NCBI GenBank assembly: GCA_022828445.1
Contig: JAIZZJ010000014.1
Coordinates: 1,302,001 to 1,366,000 of the forward strand
DNA: 64,000 nucleotides
Direction: 5' to 3'
DNA from: Graphiopsis chlorocephala
Lineage: Eukaryota; Ascomycota; Dothideomycetes; Cladosporiales; Cladosporiaceae
The notes under the pieces were generated by a model, which worked only from the letters and a program-made list of their open reading frames with translations, made no database searches and was not told where the DNA came from. Both the position numbers and the translations under genes were made by a program. This document shows, piece after piece, positions 54,093-63,719 of the stretch. How positions within the stretch are numbered: the stretch's first letter is position 1; every line of letters begins with the position of its first letter.

Positions 54093-55409
54093 GTGTTAGA
54101 TGCTTCACCAGCAATTTCGCTCGTTGGTTATGACTGATCGCTGTCAACTCACTACTACCCAAGCTGGCTCTAGCGATTGAGGTGGTGCTTGCTGCCATTA
54201 CATGCGACGTCACTACTCATGTAAGCTGGTCGGACGAGGGGCCGTGCGCGCCCACTGGCAGAGCGACTGCTCCTTCGTTTGCGCAAGCGTCCGGCTCAAC
54301 TGCGAGGGCTTGTCACCTGTGCGTGTGATGATGATCACAGTAGTCAGGTGGCTTAACGTGTGGACACGTCTTTCTGGATGGATGTACGTGTGCATGTGAT
54401 TTTGATTGCTGCTACTGCCATGAGCTGAGAGGCAAGCCGGCCGAAGAAACGGGAGTGGCGACAAATGCGAATTTAATCCAGCAGCAACAATAGGCTATCA
54501 GTCGCACTCTGGTTCGTGATGAATTTGGGTGTGAAAGGATTTCATTGGGCTGTGAATCTACTGCTGGGGTTATCCACTGCTTTATACCTTCAGTAGGTCT
54601 GTGGCGGTCTGCACGCTCTTGTCCGGCAATTTTCATCAGTTCGTCGCGCCGATGGTGTTGCTGCAGGTTGTTATGGGTTTACCATCTCACGCACCAGGTG
54701 CGCATATGACTTGCCCACCCTGTGTCCCTGTGTAATCGCTCTCGCCCTATTGGACGCGTGCTGCCATTGCCAACGCTGGCTGCTGAGCGATTCTTCACCA
54801 CCTTGCGACGGCCGCTTCATAACGGGTGCTGAGCAAGCAACGTCCCTAGCACACGACTGCCACTTATGTTTTCGTCATTTTCGAGCTCATGACTACGACA
54901 CACACCTTTATTGGTCACATGAATCTAGTCACTAACGGGTGCCCGCGTCCGTGAGGTGGCCGCTTAGGCTACACGTTGTCGGTATGCACATCGGTAGATT
55001 GGGTAATTGATACAAATGATATAGCATTGAAGAAGGTTCGGGACAGCGGTTAATTGGCGCCACGGCTGCTTTGAAAGAAGATCCCGGGCGCAATCAGAAA
55101 CGTTAATCAGCCTTCAACCACCATTTGAGGTTGTATGCGCACCCAAAACAACCTTCGTCCTGGGCTAGACACAACCTAAGAATATGGATAACAATAGAAT
55201 ACAGTAGCTTGAGGCATAGGTCTAGCAACTCCACTATGCCGTAGTTCTATAGGGCAGCGAGCCGCCGTTACCGTGCCGACACCCCTTGAAAAAACAGCCA
55301 AGAGCAGTTAGATCTGGAAGCATGGAAAGCTGCGACGCAAATATGATTTGAATAAATAGCTTCGTCGTCTTTGCTGCGAAGAACCCTCACAGTTTCGTTG
55401 TCTGACTGC
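54093..55409. other. gene-free sequence
   Basis: About 1.3 kb with no recognisable frame on either strand. It separates the hydrolase pseudogene from the tubulin/kinase fragments. Confidence 0.4.
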
Positions 55410-55640
55410 CGCGCGAGGCAGGATCCTCAATTTCGCGATGGACGACGTCGAGGACTTGGTCAACAAGTTCGGCACCCTCAGTGTAGTGGCCCATGGCCTA
55501 GTTGTTTCCGACGCCAGGCTGACCAGATACGAAGTTGTCACGACGAAAAGAGTTGTCCGAAGGGGTCGGCACGGGCGGATTCTACGGCACCAGGCTCCAG
55601 ATCGATTAGGATAGCACGCGCGACATACTATGATCCCCCT
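55410..55640 (-). pseudogene. beta-tubulin fragment, decayed
   Basis: Read on the minus strand, this segment matches about 75 codons from the N-terminal part of beta-tubulin, with frameshift and stop damage. Recognisable pieces are ILIDLEPGAV, DPFGQLF, RDNFVSGQPGVGNN (after a frameshift), then an in-frame TAG, then MGHYTEGAELVDQVLDVVHR. The serine in NFVSGQ is shared with the intact divergent paralogue at 50.4 kb, which suggests that paralogue as the source. Homology stops abruptly on both sides. Confidence 0.85.
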
Positions 55641-55918
55641 CCACGCTTCGATACAACATCAATACCTCCACCTTACTTCTCGATGAGTTCTTTGCAGACA
55701 TGGAGTCAAAGTCCACTGCCACCGTGAGCTATCTGCGTTTTGGACGTCGCTTGAGACAATCTCTTCGAAAGTCGAGTTGTTCCCCCGAGTATCAAGTCTA
55801 GACAAGTGTCTTCTATCGAAAAGTAGGCGTAAAGTCTTTCTTCACCGTACTTCGACTCGACTGAATCTGCTTTTGATTTGTTGGATTCAGACGATACTGC
55901 CTTCAGACTCTCGGACAT
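55641..55918 (-). pseudogene. histidine-kinase ATPase-domain fragment, decayed
   Basis: On the minus strand the frame reads AYFSIEDTC (N/G1-box-like), then RLSQATSKTQIAHGGSGL (F and G2 boxes). After a TGA it continues LHVCKELIEK, and after a TAA, GGGIDVVSKRGGGS. This aligns in order with the HATPase_c end of a fungal hybrid histidine kinase, including the intact one at 56.7 kb (FERFKQATPKTNEIYGGSGL). The wording is closer to a different kinase group than to that neighbour. It runs directly into the beta-tubulin fragment, forming a chimera. Confidence 0.75.
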
Positions 55919-56741
55919 GTATATCCTCTGATCTCTATCAACATGTGCTATGTTTGTAAATCACTCGTTTGTTGTGTGATTGTATGTTGTATTGCGCCCA
56001 CGTGCAGTCGCAGACAGCAAAGATAACCTTAATTGTAGCACAGATTCCATGATACGGTGCTCCGCTAATGCAAGTTGTTATATCACTTAGCATGATTCTC
56101 AAGATGTCTGATGTGTATCACATTTGAACATAAAAGTTTTCCTGGCCTCACCAGGAAGAATGAAGCAAATGCCGCTAGGAGAGCCTCGTTTACATGGTCT
56201 TCTACAGTGCAAAGCTTCCGAAACGCGAGCTTTGTGGGATCTATGGATTACCTGGCTCCACCCCTTGCTATAGGTGATGTTTTACAGATGGTTGTCTCAG
56301 TAATTCCAACTGTAACGTTTAGCCACTCAATAGCACTGGGAGTCTCAACCCAAACTTCGTACGTCTACGCCAGGGAGAGCTGCATCTGCGAGAGTTCTCC
56401 TGATATGTACGGTACGCACTGATCGGTTTCTGGGTTGAGCATTGTCTCCACAAAGTACATCACATTAAATGCTGGTCGAAGTTGAAATTGACGGCCTTGA
56501 ATATCTTCGCATGCCAGCTAAGAGCAACACTCTTGTGCGTGTGTGCAGCGCAGCGCAGCGACGAGTTTCCGAATGCACTCCAATGTGATACAAGTCAATG
56601 TTGGCCGCATTGAAAACTTTGTCCAGCTTGCGACGCGTTTCATATATGCAATCTGAAATACATTGTTGATCCCCAATGCATATGGAACCCGCTCCTCGAC
56701 CAGAACTCGTGGCGCATGGTATACGTGTAGACGGACAGCTA
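55919..56741. other. gene-free sequence before the histidine kinase 3' end
   Basis: About 820 bp. A 103-codon frame on the plus strand (56111-56422) has no motif I recognise. Given the neighbouring fragments it may be further decayed coding sequence, but I cannot show this. Confidence 0.35.
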
Positions 56742-59450
56742 CTATAGCCCGCCCCCATCTTTGTTCAGCATGTCGCGGATCCGATTCACCATATCCTCAA
56801 AACTGTAGGGCTTCGTGATATACCCATCCATCCCATGTTCGAGCATGGCCTGCCGCTTCTCCCGGCGCACGTTCGCGCTGACGCCCAGAATTGGCACCCT
56901 TGCCTCTCTTCCCTTCTCCCGTTCAATTTCTCGAATTTGAGCCGCGGCCGCGTTGCCGTTCATGACCGGCATCTCCAGGTCCATGAGCACCATGTCAACA
57001 GCCCCACCCTGCTGCTCGTTCTCCTTGTGTAAAGCCTTAGTGATGAATTCGACCGCTTCGCGGCCGTTGTTGGCGGTGCTGACAAAGAAGTTCTTATCGA
57101 ACAGCTTGCGCTGGACGACGCGCTGGTTTACAATGTTGTCTTCGACTAGCAAGATATGCCTTCGGCTGCTGCTTGTGGAAGTCTTCAGCGGATGCTTTTC
57201 CGATTTTTCTTGCGACCGCTGTTCCCGTAAGTCTTTGTATCTGTTGGTTTGGCCGGTAAATACTGGCGCGTTGTCCTCCGCTGCCTCTTGGCAATCTTTG
57301 GGTACTTCACTAGTAGTGGAAAGACCAGAGCATGTGCCCATGTCGGCCATGATGCCGCCATCGCCAGAACGTTGGGTCGCTTTTTCTTTTGTGCGCTCAC
57401 TACCCTTTCTGGCCTCGTATTGCTCGCACTTCCCCAGGTATTCTGACGACTTCAGTCTCTCTTCTCGCTCGTCCGATCGTGTCTCGTGAAGATTCTGCGC
57501 TTTCCCGAAGCTCGACTCTTCGGTTATGCCGAGCTCATCCATCAAAAGCTGGCCTTGCACATTCTCCTCCTGATGCTTGTCCCTGCCACTAGGTCGGTTG
57601 CTAGTAGAGGAATCGGTTCGCCGCACGCGGAAGAAGAAACCAAACGTGGCACCACTACCCTCTTTAGAAAAGACGCCGATGTCGCCGCCATGGAGCTGCA
57701 CCAACTTTCGGCTGATGTTGAGTCCAAGGCCAGAGCCACCATATATTTCGTTGGTCTTTGGCGTCGCTTGTTTGAACCGCTCGAAAAGCTTGTTCTGCCC
57801 CAACTCGCTGATACCAATGCCGGTGTCAGCTATGGCAACCATGACGAAGATGGCATCGCCATCGCCCCATTCAATCCTGTCGGTAGCGTCGAGCGGATCC
57901 AACAATTGGCTATCGGAGCCAAAGAAGACGATATCGAGTGGGTATGATTTAGGCCGCTCTTTGGCTGCAGAGATTTTACAACTGATCTTGCGGTCCGTTT
58001 CGTCGTTAGAGATGAATTTGATAGCGTTTGAGATCAGGTTAACAAGAACCTGACCAATGCGTTTGGGGTCCGCCATGACCCCGTCGACGTCCAGTTCCTT
58101 GTATAGAGGATCGACTTCGAACTCATAGTCAATGCTGTACTTGCGGAACTCTCCATGGAACATTTTCAGAATGCTGCGCAGCTGCTGCTCTGGTTGACAG
58201 ACTTGGGGTGTTATTCCAAGCATCGGTGAATCTAGCTTAGAGAAAGATAGTACGTCGTCGACTATGGATTTTTGATGCGAGATGCAAAGGTCAATAGTCT
58301 TTAGTGCTTCGGCGACCTGTTTGGTGTTGACCTGGCCATCGCCGTTTTCCTCTTGCAAAGCGTCGTTGATATCTTCTACGCAATGCACCAAGGCTGTTAG
58401 CGGATTTCGGATCTCGTGACTAATTATGTCAATGAAACGCTCCTGCTGTGTCTTGCGCTCATCAGCTTCTCCGGCAGCTTTACGCTGGCCGATTTCTGCA
58501 CTCTTCTCAGATGTGATGTCAACCATAGAACAAACGAAACTACCGTGTTCTTCTAGACTAACATGCCTTGAGTTTTCTTCCCCAAGTGGCATGAGGAGCA
58601 GCAGTCGCCAGGGGTGCTCGCTTCCAAGTGCGCGAAACACCATCCTCAGCTGTTTTTGATTAGCAAAAGCCTCTCGATAAGCATTTATCACATGTTCGTA
58701 GTCGTCCGGATGGATGCTTTGTGTCCATAACTTGGATGACCGATCATCAGCCCAGTGGGTAGTCAATTGATGGAACTGTTGGTTCATCAACACTGCTTGC
58801 GCGTTATGGTCTAGAATGGCCACTCCAGTGGGCAGCATTTCGGCGAAGCGGTGAAAGAATGCGTGTTCGCCCACAGAAAATTCGTCATGTTTCGTGAGGC
58901 CAAGGAACTTCGTATTGGGATCAGTCCTTTTGACAGCAGTGCTTTTGAAGCCGTAGCCTTCTAATGTTCCACCCCCTTCGCCTTCTACACTCGAATTGGT
59001 CTGGTTTCGGATCATCTGGCAGAGGGCGCCATTGGCCAAGTTCGAACTTTTCTCAAACAACGGGCTGACCAGTACCCTGTAGTCGTCGCACGCCGGCTTG
59101 CTACGATCTCGGAGTAGAGCATGGCTCGTGATACGCGAGGGCTTGCCACCGTTGATGCAATTTTGCAAAGCATACCAGGCTTCGGGTGATAGAGAGCCTT
59201 GCTCCAAAATTCCGCCAGCGTCTACCCAGGCTTGGTTGAAGAATAGCACTAGTTCGAACCCCCAGAAAATAGCGGCCGGGTAGTCGAACTTGGAGATGGT
59301 GATTGCTAGACTTTGCAAATAAGGATTCGAGTGAAGATTGAGTGGCGACTGCTGCAACGTCTTCACATTGCTGGGGAGTGAACTTGCAAAGTGGTTACTT
59401 TGGGATTGAGGTTGCTCGCTACGCTGGCGTAGGCCGTGATGATCACCCAT
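56742..59450 (-). CDS. hybrid histidine kinase with PAS, kinase core and receiver
   Basis: Single-exon gene of 902 aa from ATG 59450; the frame extends upstream only to a TTG. Domain order: divergent N-terminal region; PAS domain (about 190-310, FFHRFAEMLPTGVAILDHNA); dimerisation/phosphoacceptor site ISHEIRNPLTALVHC (His near residue 345); HATPase_c (about 465-615) with N box NLISNAIKF, DTGIGIS and GGSGLGLNISRKLVQLHGG. A long polar linker leads to the receiver domain (about 765-895) with HILLVEDNIVNQRVVQRKLF, phospho-Asp in MVLMDLEMPVMNG and the conserved Lys in GYITKPYS. Such kinases feed phosphate through a histidine phosphotransfer protein to Ssk1/Skn7-type regulators. No membrane segment is evident, so it is likely cytosolic. 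The ligand is unknown. Confidence 0.95.
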   Translation of the reverse strand: MGDHHGLRQRSEQPQSQSNHFASSLPSNVKTLQQSPLNLHSNPYLQSLAITISKFDYPAAIFWGFELVLFFNQAWVDAGGILEQGSLSPEAWYALQNCINGGKPSRITSHALLRDRSKPACDDYRVLVSPLFEKSSNLANGALCQMIRNQTNSSVEGEGGGTLEGYGFKSTAVKRTDPNTKFLGLTKHDEFSVGEHAFFHRFAEMLPTGVAILDHNAQAVLMNQQFHQLTTHWADDRSSKLWTQSIHPDDYEHVINAYREAFANQKQLRMVFRALGSEHPWRLLLLMPLGEENSRHVSLEEHGSFVCSMVDITSEKSAEIGQRKAAGEADERKTQQERFIDIISHEIRNPLTALVHCVEDINDALQEENGDGQVNTKQVAEALKTIDLCISHQKSIVDDVLSFSKLDSPMLGITPQVCQPEQQLRSILKMFHGEFRKYSIDYEFEVDPLYKELDVDGVMADPKRIGQVLVNLISNAIKFISNDETDRKISCKISAAKERPKSYPLDIVFFGSDSQLLDPLDATDRIEWGDGDAIFVMVAIADTGIGISELGQNKLFERFKQATPKTNEIYGGSGLGLNISRKLVQLHGGDIGVFSKEGSGATFGFFFRVRRTDSSTSNRPSGRDKHQEENVQGQLLMDELGITEESSFGKAQNLHETRSDEREERLKSSEYLGKCEQYEARKGSERTKEKATQRSGDGGIMADMGTCSGLSTTSEVPKDCQEAAEDNAPVFTGQTNRYKDLREQRSQEKSEKHPLKTSTSSSRRHILLVEDNIVNQRVVQRKLFDKNFFVSTANNGREAVEFITKALHKENEQQGGAVDMVLMDLEMPVMNGNAAAAQIREIEREKGREARVPILGVSANVRREKRQAMLEHGMDGYITKPYSFEDMVNRIRDMLNKDGGGL

Positions 59451-60419
59451 CTGATGGTAAATGAGTGTATTCGCGTGAATCGAGGGAAGAGGGTCGCAGT
59501 GATTCTCAAAGACCGCCACGTAAAAAGATCTTGAGGGCAATCATACCAATGATGCGTCGTCAGAGCATCGTACCTCGCCCCGGGCCGACGCGTGACGTGA
59601 GTTGATCACCGCTGCCAGGTTTCACGTCACTACGCCTGCAGTCCTCTCTAAATCTGCCGTAAGCACTACTTCCTTGCCCCACGCCCTGACAAGTGCGAAA
59701 ACCAATGTCGACTATCAGAAGACATCTTTCCAAAAATATAAGAAGGGAGTCCGACCGTGAGAAGCTAGCGTAGGTGATTATGGGATACAGGTAACGGAGT
59801 TCAGCTCAATTCGACCTTTTGTAGCCTCAGTCCTGCAGTTCCTGCTCTGCAAAACCCGAGTAGGACAGCAGAGAGCAGATACTCACTAAAATCTGATGTT
59901 ATGTTGGAGCAACGCTGCCTCAGCGGCGGTAAAGCATTATTGATTTACAGCCTATCTTGCACCTGGACATAAAGTAGTACGTTGCAAGCTCCGGACGTTG
60001 CAAGGCGCCTTGGCACTGGTATCAAGATTTAACCCGGACTCTAACCCTACAAAATTTGTTCTTCCTCATTGATATCAACTATCAGTAGCATTTACAAATA
60101 AACTTCATATTGTAATACAAAGGAACGTTTGTTGCGGGCGTGAGGCGGATCGTATAGAAAGTGTGTATAGGAGCGTAAATGATTGGATACAGAGCTAACT
60201 ACGGACTAAGGACTAACCTTAACGTTAATCCTATCAATAGGACCTAGCTCAAAGAGCTACAATTCGATACGAAGTGCGAAATCAGGATTTGGCCAAAGCC
60301 TCGGCCGACTTTCCGTCTTTCCTAATCTATAGGTCAGGAAACCATGTAGAGTATCTAAGGTAGAGTCAGTCTGGAGAACGATTCTATTACGTAATGAGAT
60401 TATCTGATCTCTCAAGGGT
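59451..60419. other. kinase upstream region and possible transposase remnant
   Basis: This gap includes the kinase promoter. Near 60255-60335 the minus strand reads RKDGKSAEALAKS, stop, FRTSYRIVAL. This resembles the helix-turn-helix start of Tc1/mariner-type transposases with an in-frame stop; the call is weak. A telomere-like CTAACCCTA sits at about 60041. Confidence 0.3.
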
Positions 60420-60935
60420 GCTACAGCCCGCCTATAATAGGTAGTAGATAAACTATAGTTAGTAACTATAGTTAATACTAATCTAGTCTATTTAGCTATT
60501 ACTCTATACGAGATCTACTACTACTAGAAATATACTAACTTCTTTATTATAAGAGCTCTCTTTAACTACCTTTATTACGAGATCGTATAAAATCTTATAG
60601 TTAATATACACTACTACTATAACTACTATTACTACTATATAAGAAGCTATTAAGGTATTTTTAGTTGAAATCTTTAAGAGTAAGCTATATATTTTCTAAT
60701 CTTTCAAAGTTTATAACTCATCGTTTTAATAGTAATAGACTAACTTACTATCTATGTAAAGCATATTACTCCTCAAAAAAAGGATATAGAGCTTGCAATT
60801 CTTCTATTGCTATTACTAGTACTTATTAATAGATTAAGTGAATAATAATGCTTTAGCTAAGTAGTAATACTTTTAAAATAGCCTAGCAGAGATAATTATA
60901 AATAGCTGCTTAGCAATTTTCAAATCTCTTAGTAC
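60420..60935. repeat. AT-rich island, RIP-like
   Basis: About 500 bp dominated by TA-rich words (for example TACTACTATAACTACTATTA) with almost no GC-rich codons, in sharp contrast to both flanks. In filamentous ascomycetes such TpA-rich blocks are typically repeats altered by repeat-induced point mutation. No coding frame survives. The boundaries are approximate. Confidence 0.7.
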
Positions 60936-61284
60936 TAGCCGCTTTGGTATGTATGGCCGACCGTCCTAGCGACCATAATTTGGACCCACATCTCCAACAG
61001 CATTGGCTCTTTTGTGCGATGAACGAGTCCGGCTATCGATCACAGCCACTCCTTCGATCTTTGGAAAGTGTCCGAGCTCTTCAATAAAAGCCGATCGGTG
61101 ATCGCCCGGCTACCTTGCGCGTACAAGGACAGCCAAATAGTTCGTTTTGCATCCTGATCAAACAACCGCCTGCAACTGCTCTCATCTCGCTGCTTTAATT
61201 GCTGTCGTTCCCACTGATTTGGGTCACAAATCGTCGAGTAACGCAGAAAATACCTCCTAGGCCGATCTGAGCCGTGACAGTCTG

Positions 61285-61922
61285 ATGGATATGGCAATTA
61301 CGTCTGCCTCGGACAGAGACTCTACCGGGACGAGAAGACAACAACAAGTCGTACAAGCGTGCCAGCGATGTCGAAAACGGAAAACTAAGGTGCAGTCATT
61401 TTTGTATTTCTTACGATTGTACAAACTTCTCACACAATGATACAGTGCGATAGAGCTCATCCGACATGCAGGCCATGTGTGAGAGCCCAGCTTGCTTGTG
61501 ATTACGAACTTGCCGCTGGACAGACCCGCATTCAAGCTTTGCTCGCCAATCAACAACGCCTCCAGGAAGAGTTGCACTCTTATGCATCCTTAATCCACAC
61601 CCTGCGTTGTGTCGATTCAAGTGCGTTAGACCGGACGCTTGAATATCTGCGACGTGGTGACTACGACGCAGCTTTACTAGGTATGAACCCTGCTTCCAGG
61701 GTAACAGTATCTGGTGACAGCGTCTACCCGTGGGAAGACTCACTCAATGAGTATCAACAGCATCCAGAACTCAACTGCAACGTTCTTCCGCCCATAGATG
61801 CCTTGCTATCTGTGCGCTACAACAGAGCAACGTATCCGATAGTGCAGCCGGTGCCTGTGATAGCCCCTAGCGCATCTGCATACGCTTTCACGGCAACCTA
61901 CAAACCGCATTCAAGAGAGTAG
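61285..61922 (+). CDS. short Zn(II)2Cys6 binuclear-cluster protein
   Basis: Two exons, 61285-61389 and 61446-61922, encode 193 aa. The 56 bp intron (GTGCAG/ACAG) interrupts the cluster, and splicing yields CQRCRKRKTKCDRAHPTC followed by RPCVRAQLAC, a perfect C-x2-C-x6-C-x5-C-x2-C-x6-C motif. A coiled linker follows (IQALLANQQRLQEELHSYAS). The protein stops soon afterwards, far shorter than typical fungal factors of this class (400-900 aa), and has no middle homology region. A different frame continues as GNLQTAFKRVVLNGAKEDSE to a stop at 62036, so either a further intron or a frameshift may be involved. DNA binding is likely if expressed. It lies next to an AT-rich island. Confidence 0.75.
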
Positions 61923-63230
61923 TCTTGAATGGTGCTAAGGAAGACTCGGAGGATGCTAAGCCAGAAACACTGAACGTGCAAATACAGTCCATCACGCGGG
62001 CAGCTGGCGATGCGACCCGATACATACGAGCTAAATGAAAACATCGGAATGCATTTGAGCCTGCTGTTGGATCGCGGCACTGCAAGCCACCAAGATCCTC
62101 CAAACGTCTACATATGACTCGACAAAAGGATGACTTGTCAACAGCCAATGTGCAGCAGTAACTGCGCAATGTGTCTTGCCACAGTTGTTTTGTAATCAAA
62201 ACCCGTTAAGAGTATGGTTGACAGCACGTCTTGAAGCCAATAAAAGATGACTCTGCCCTGGAATTTCTCCGAGGACCCAACGACTAAGAAATGCAAAGTG
62301 CCAGCGTGATTTACCCGTACAGGTCACTGGTGATTGTCTTCTGCTGAGAAGACGCTAGTTTTGGTCAACAACCTCAGAGTCATACTGCTTGTGGACGCTC
62401 ATTACAGAAGACAGTGTCAAGCGAGTGGTTGCGAGGAATCCCCTCTATACGATATCTACTAGGGTTGGCAAATACCACCTAGACCCCTGCTGCATCCACA
62501 AGAAAGTCACAAGCCACAACTCGTGTTCGACACTTCCGAAAGCAACTTCTCGATAGTACGATCTTATGGAATGAGCCAGAGTGAAAACTTACATGCAAAG
62601 GCGACTGTGGGTCCTCCAATCGGCATCTCGAGTGGTGGGACGGACCACTTGAGTGGATCCGCCAGAGCGAGCTCGAACAATAATGGGTCTGTGAGATATC
62701 TTGCCGATCTTATGCTCAATCTGTGCTACATAGCACACGTCGTTTGTCGTAGCTGGCATCGGAGCTACAACTCCAAGGCGTATTGATATGATGCCTCTTT
62801 TCATGCTGTTTCGTAGTGCCCGGCATACATACTCACACTTCCCTTACAAGCGATAGCCGACGCTTCTTCGCGCAGGTAGCGGTCTAATCCTTGATATGTC
62901 TAACTTTCGTCAACTTGCATCTGGCTCTTTAATACAACTACGAAGGCCACCAAACTCAAAAACACGAACAGCCGATGAAGCTGAAGTGATTTGATAATCA
63001 TCAAGTGGTCCAGCTTCGCCGATGTGGTGTGCCACGTCTCTCAATCTCAAGCGCCGCAGCTTGCAATGAACGCGCCTTGCCAGCGCCATGCTTGCGCCCC
63101 GCCTGTGTTTCGTCGCGGTAGCACAGCTCGTGAGCAGTTCGATCAGGACAGCCCCATGCCTACCAATTTCGGAGACCTCCCCACAGACGAATAAAGCAGC
63201 TGAAAGTTGGCATAAGGTGGAAACACCCAG
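61923..63230. other. gene-free sequence
   Basis: About 1.3 kb without a recognisable domain. The first 110 bases can be read as a shifted continuation of the zinc-cluster gene. The rest shows only short overlapping frames. Confidence 0.4.
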
Positions 63231-63719
63231 ATGGTAACAGTGATGAGCTTGTCTCCACAACCTCCGAGGAAGCGTGTTTGGATACGAGGGCTCTTTCGCA
63301 GATCACCCTCGCCTTTGCCAACCCGTACAGCAACAGCATCTCCTGTAACACCGTCGCAAGGCGCTGCAAATTCGACAATTGGAAGCAGTATTTTCGCGGA
63401 CGCTCTCGAAGCCCTCAAACGCGACGACCGGGAGACGATATGAATTTTGCTGCTGCTTTCGAACGTCATCAGCATCGATACTGTGTTCGACGAAGCACTA
63501 GACTGTGCGAGGGAGCTCCAGCAGCGATGCACGAAAAAGAGATGGTCATGTAACTACGAAGCCCGTCAGTTATACCTCTCCGACCAAGCGGACAAGGTGG
63601 TGCAACTCTTGCGCATGCTCAAGGTTGTGGGAGACGTGGTCTATTTGTGCCTCAGGTGTGAGAGTCACATGAGTGAGGGGTGGTATATAGCTTGCTTTAA
63701 GTCAGTAGTCTCTCATTAG
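63231..63719 (+). pseudogene. N-terminal remnant of a NACHT/STAND (NLR-like) gene
   Basis: One frame runs from ATG 63231 to 63719, with a single in-frame TGA at 63441-63443. Before the stop it has a Ser/Thr/Pro-rich leader and SSIFADALEALKRDDRETI. After it comes LSNVISIDTVFDEALDCARE, then LQQRCTKKRWSC and LSDQADKVVQLLRMLKVVGD. This order (FADAL...DDR, an Ala/Glu helix, KRW, ADKVVxxLxxxKxVGD) is the helical lead-in that precedes the NACHT domain in many fungal STAND proteins. The usual continuation toward the P-loop is lost after GDV and no NACHT domain follows. Fungal STANDs act in heterokaryon incompatibility and self/non-self responses; this copy looks dead. Confidence 0.7.

Noticed and set aside
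59240..59275. B-box-like AGTTCGAACCCCC
   Set aside because: It lies inside the histidine kinase coding sequence and has no tRNA fold around it.
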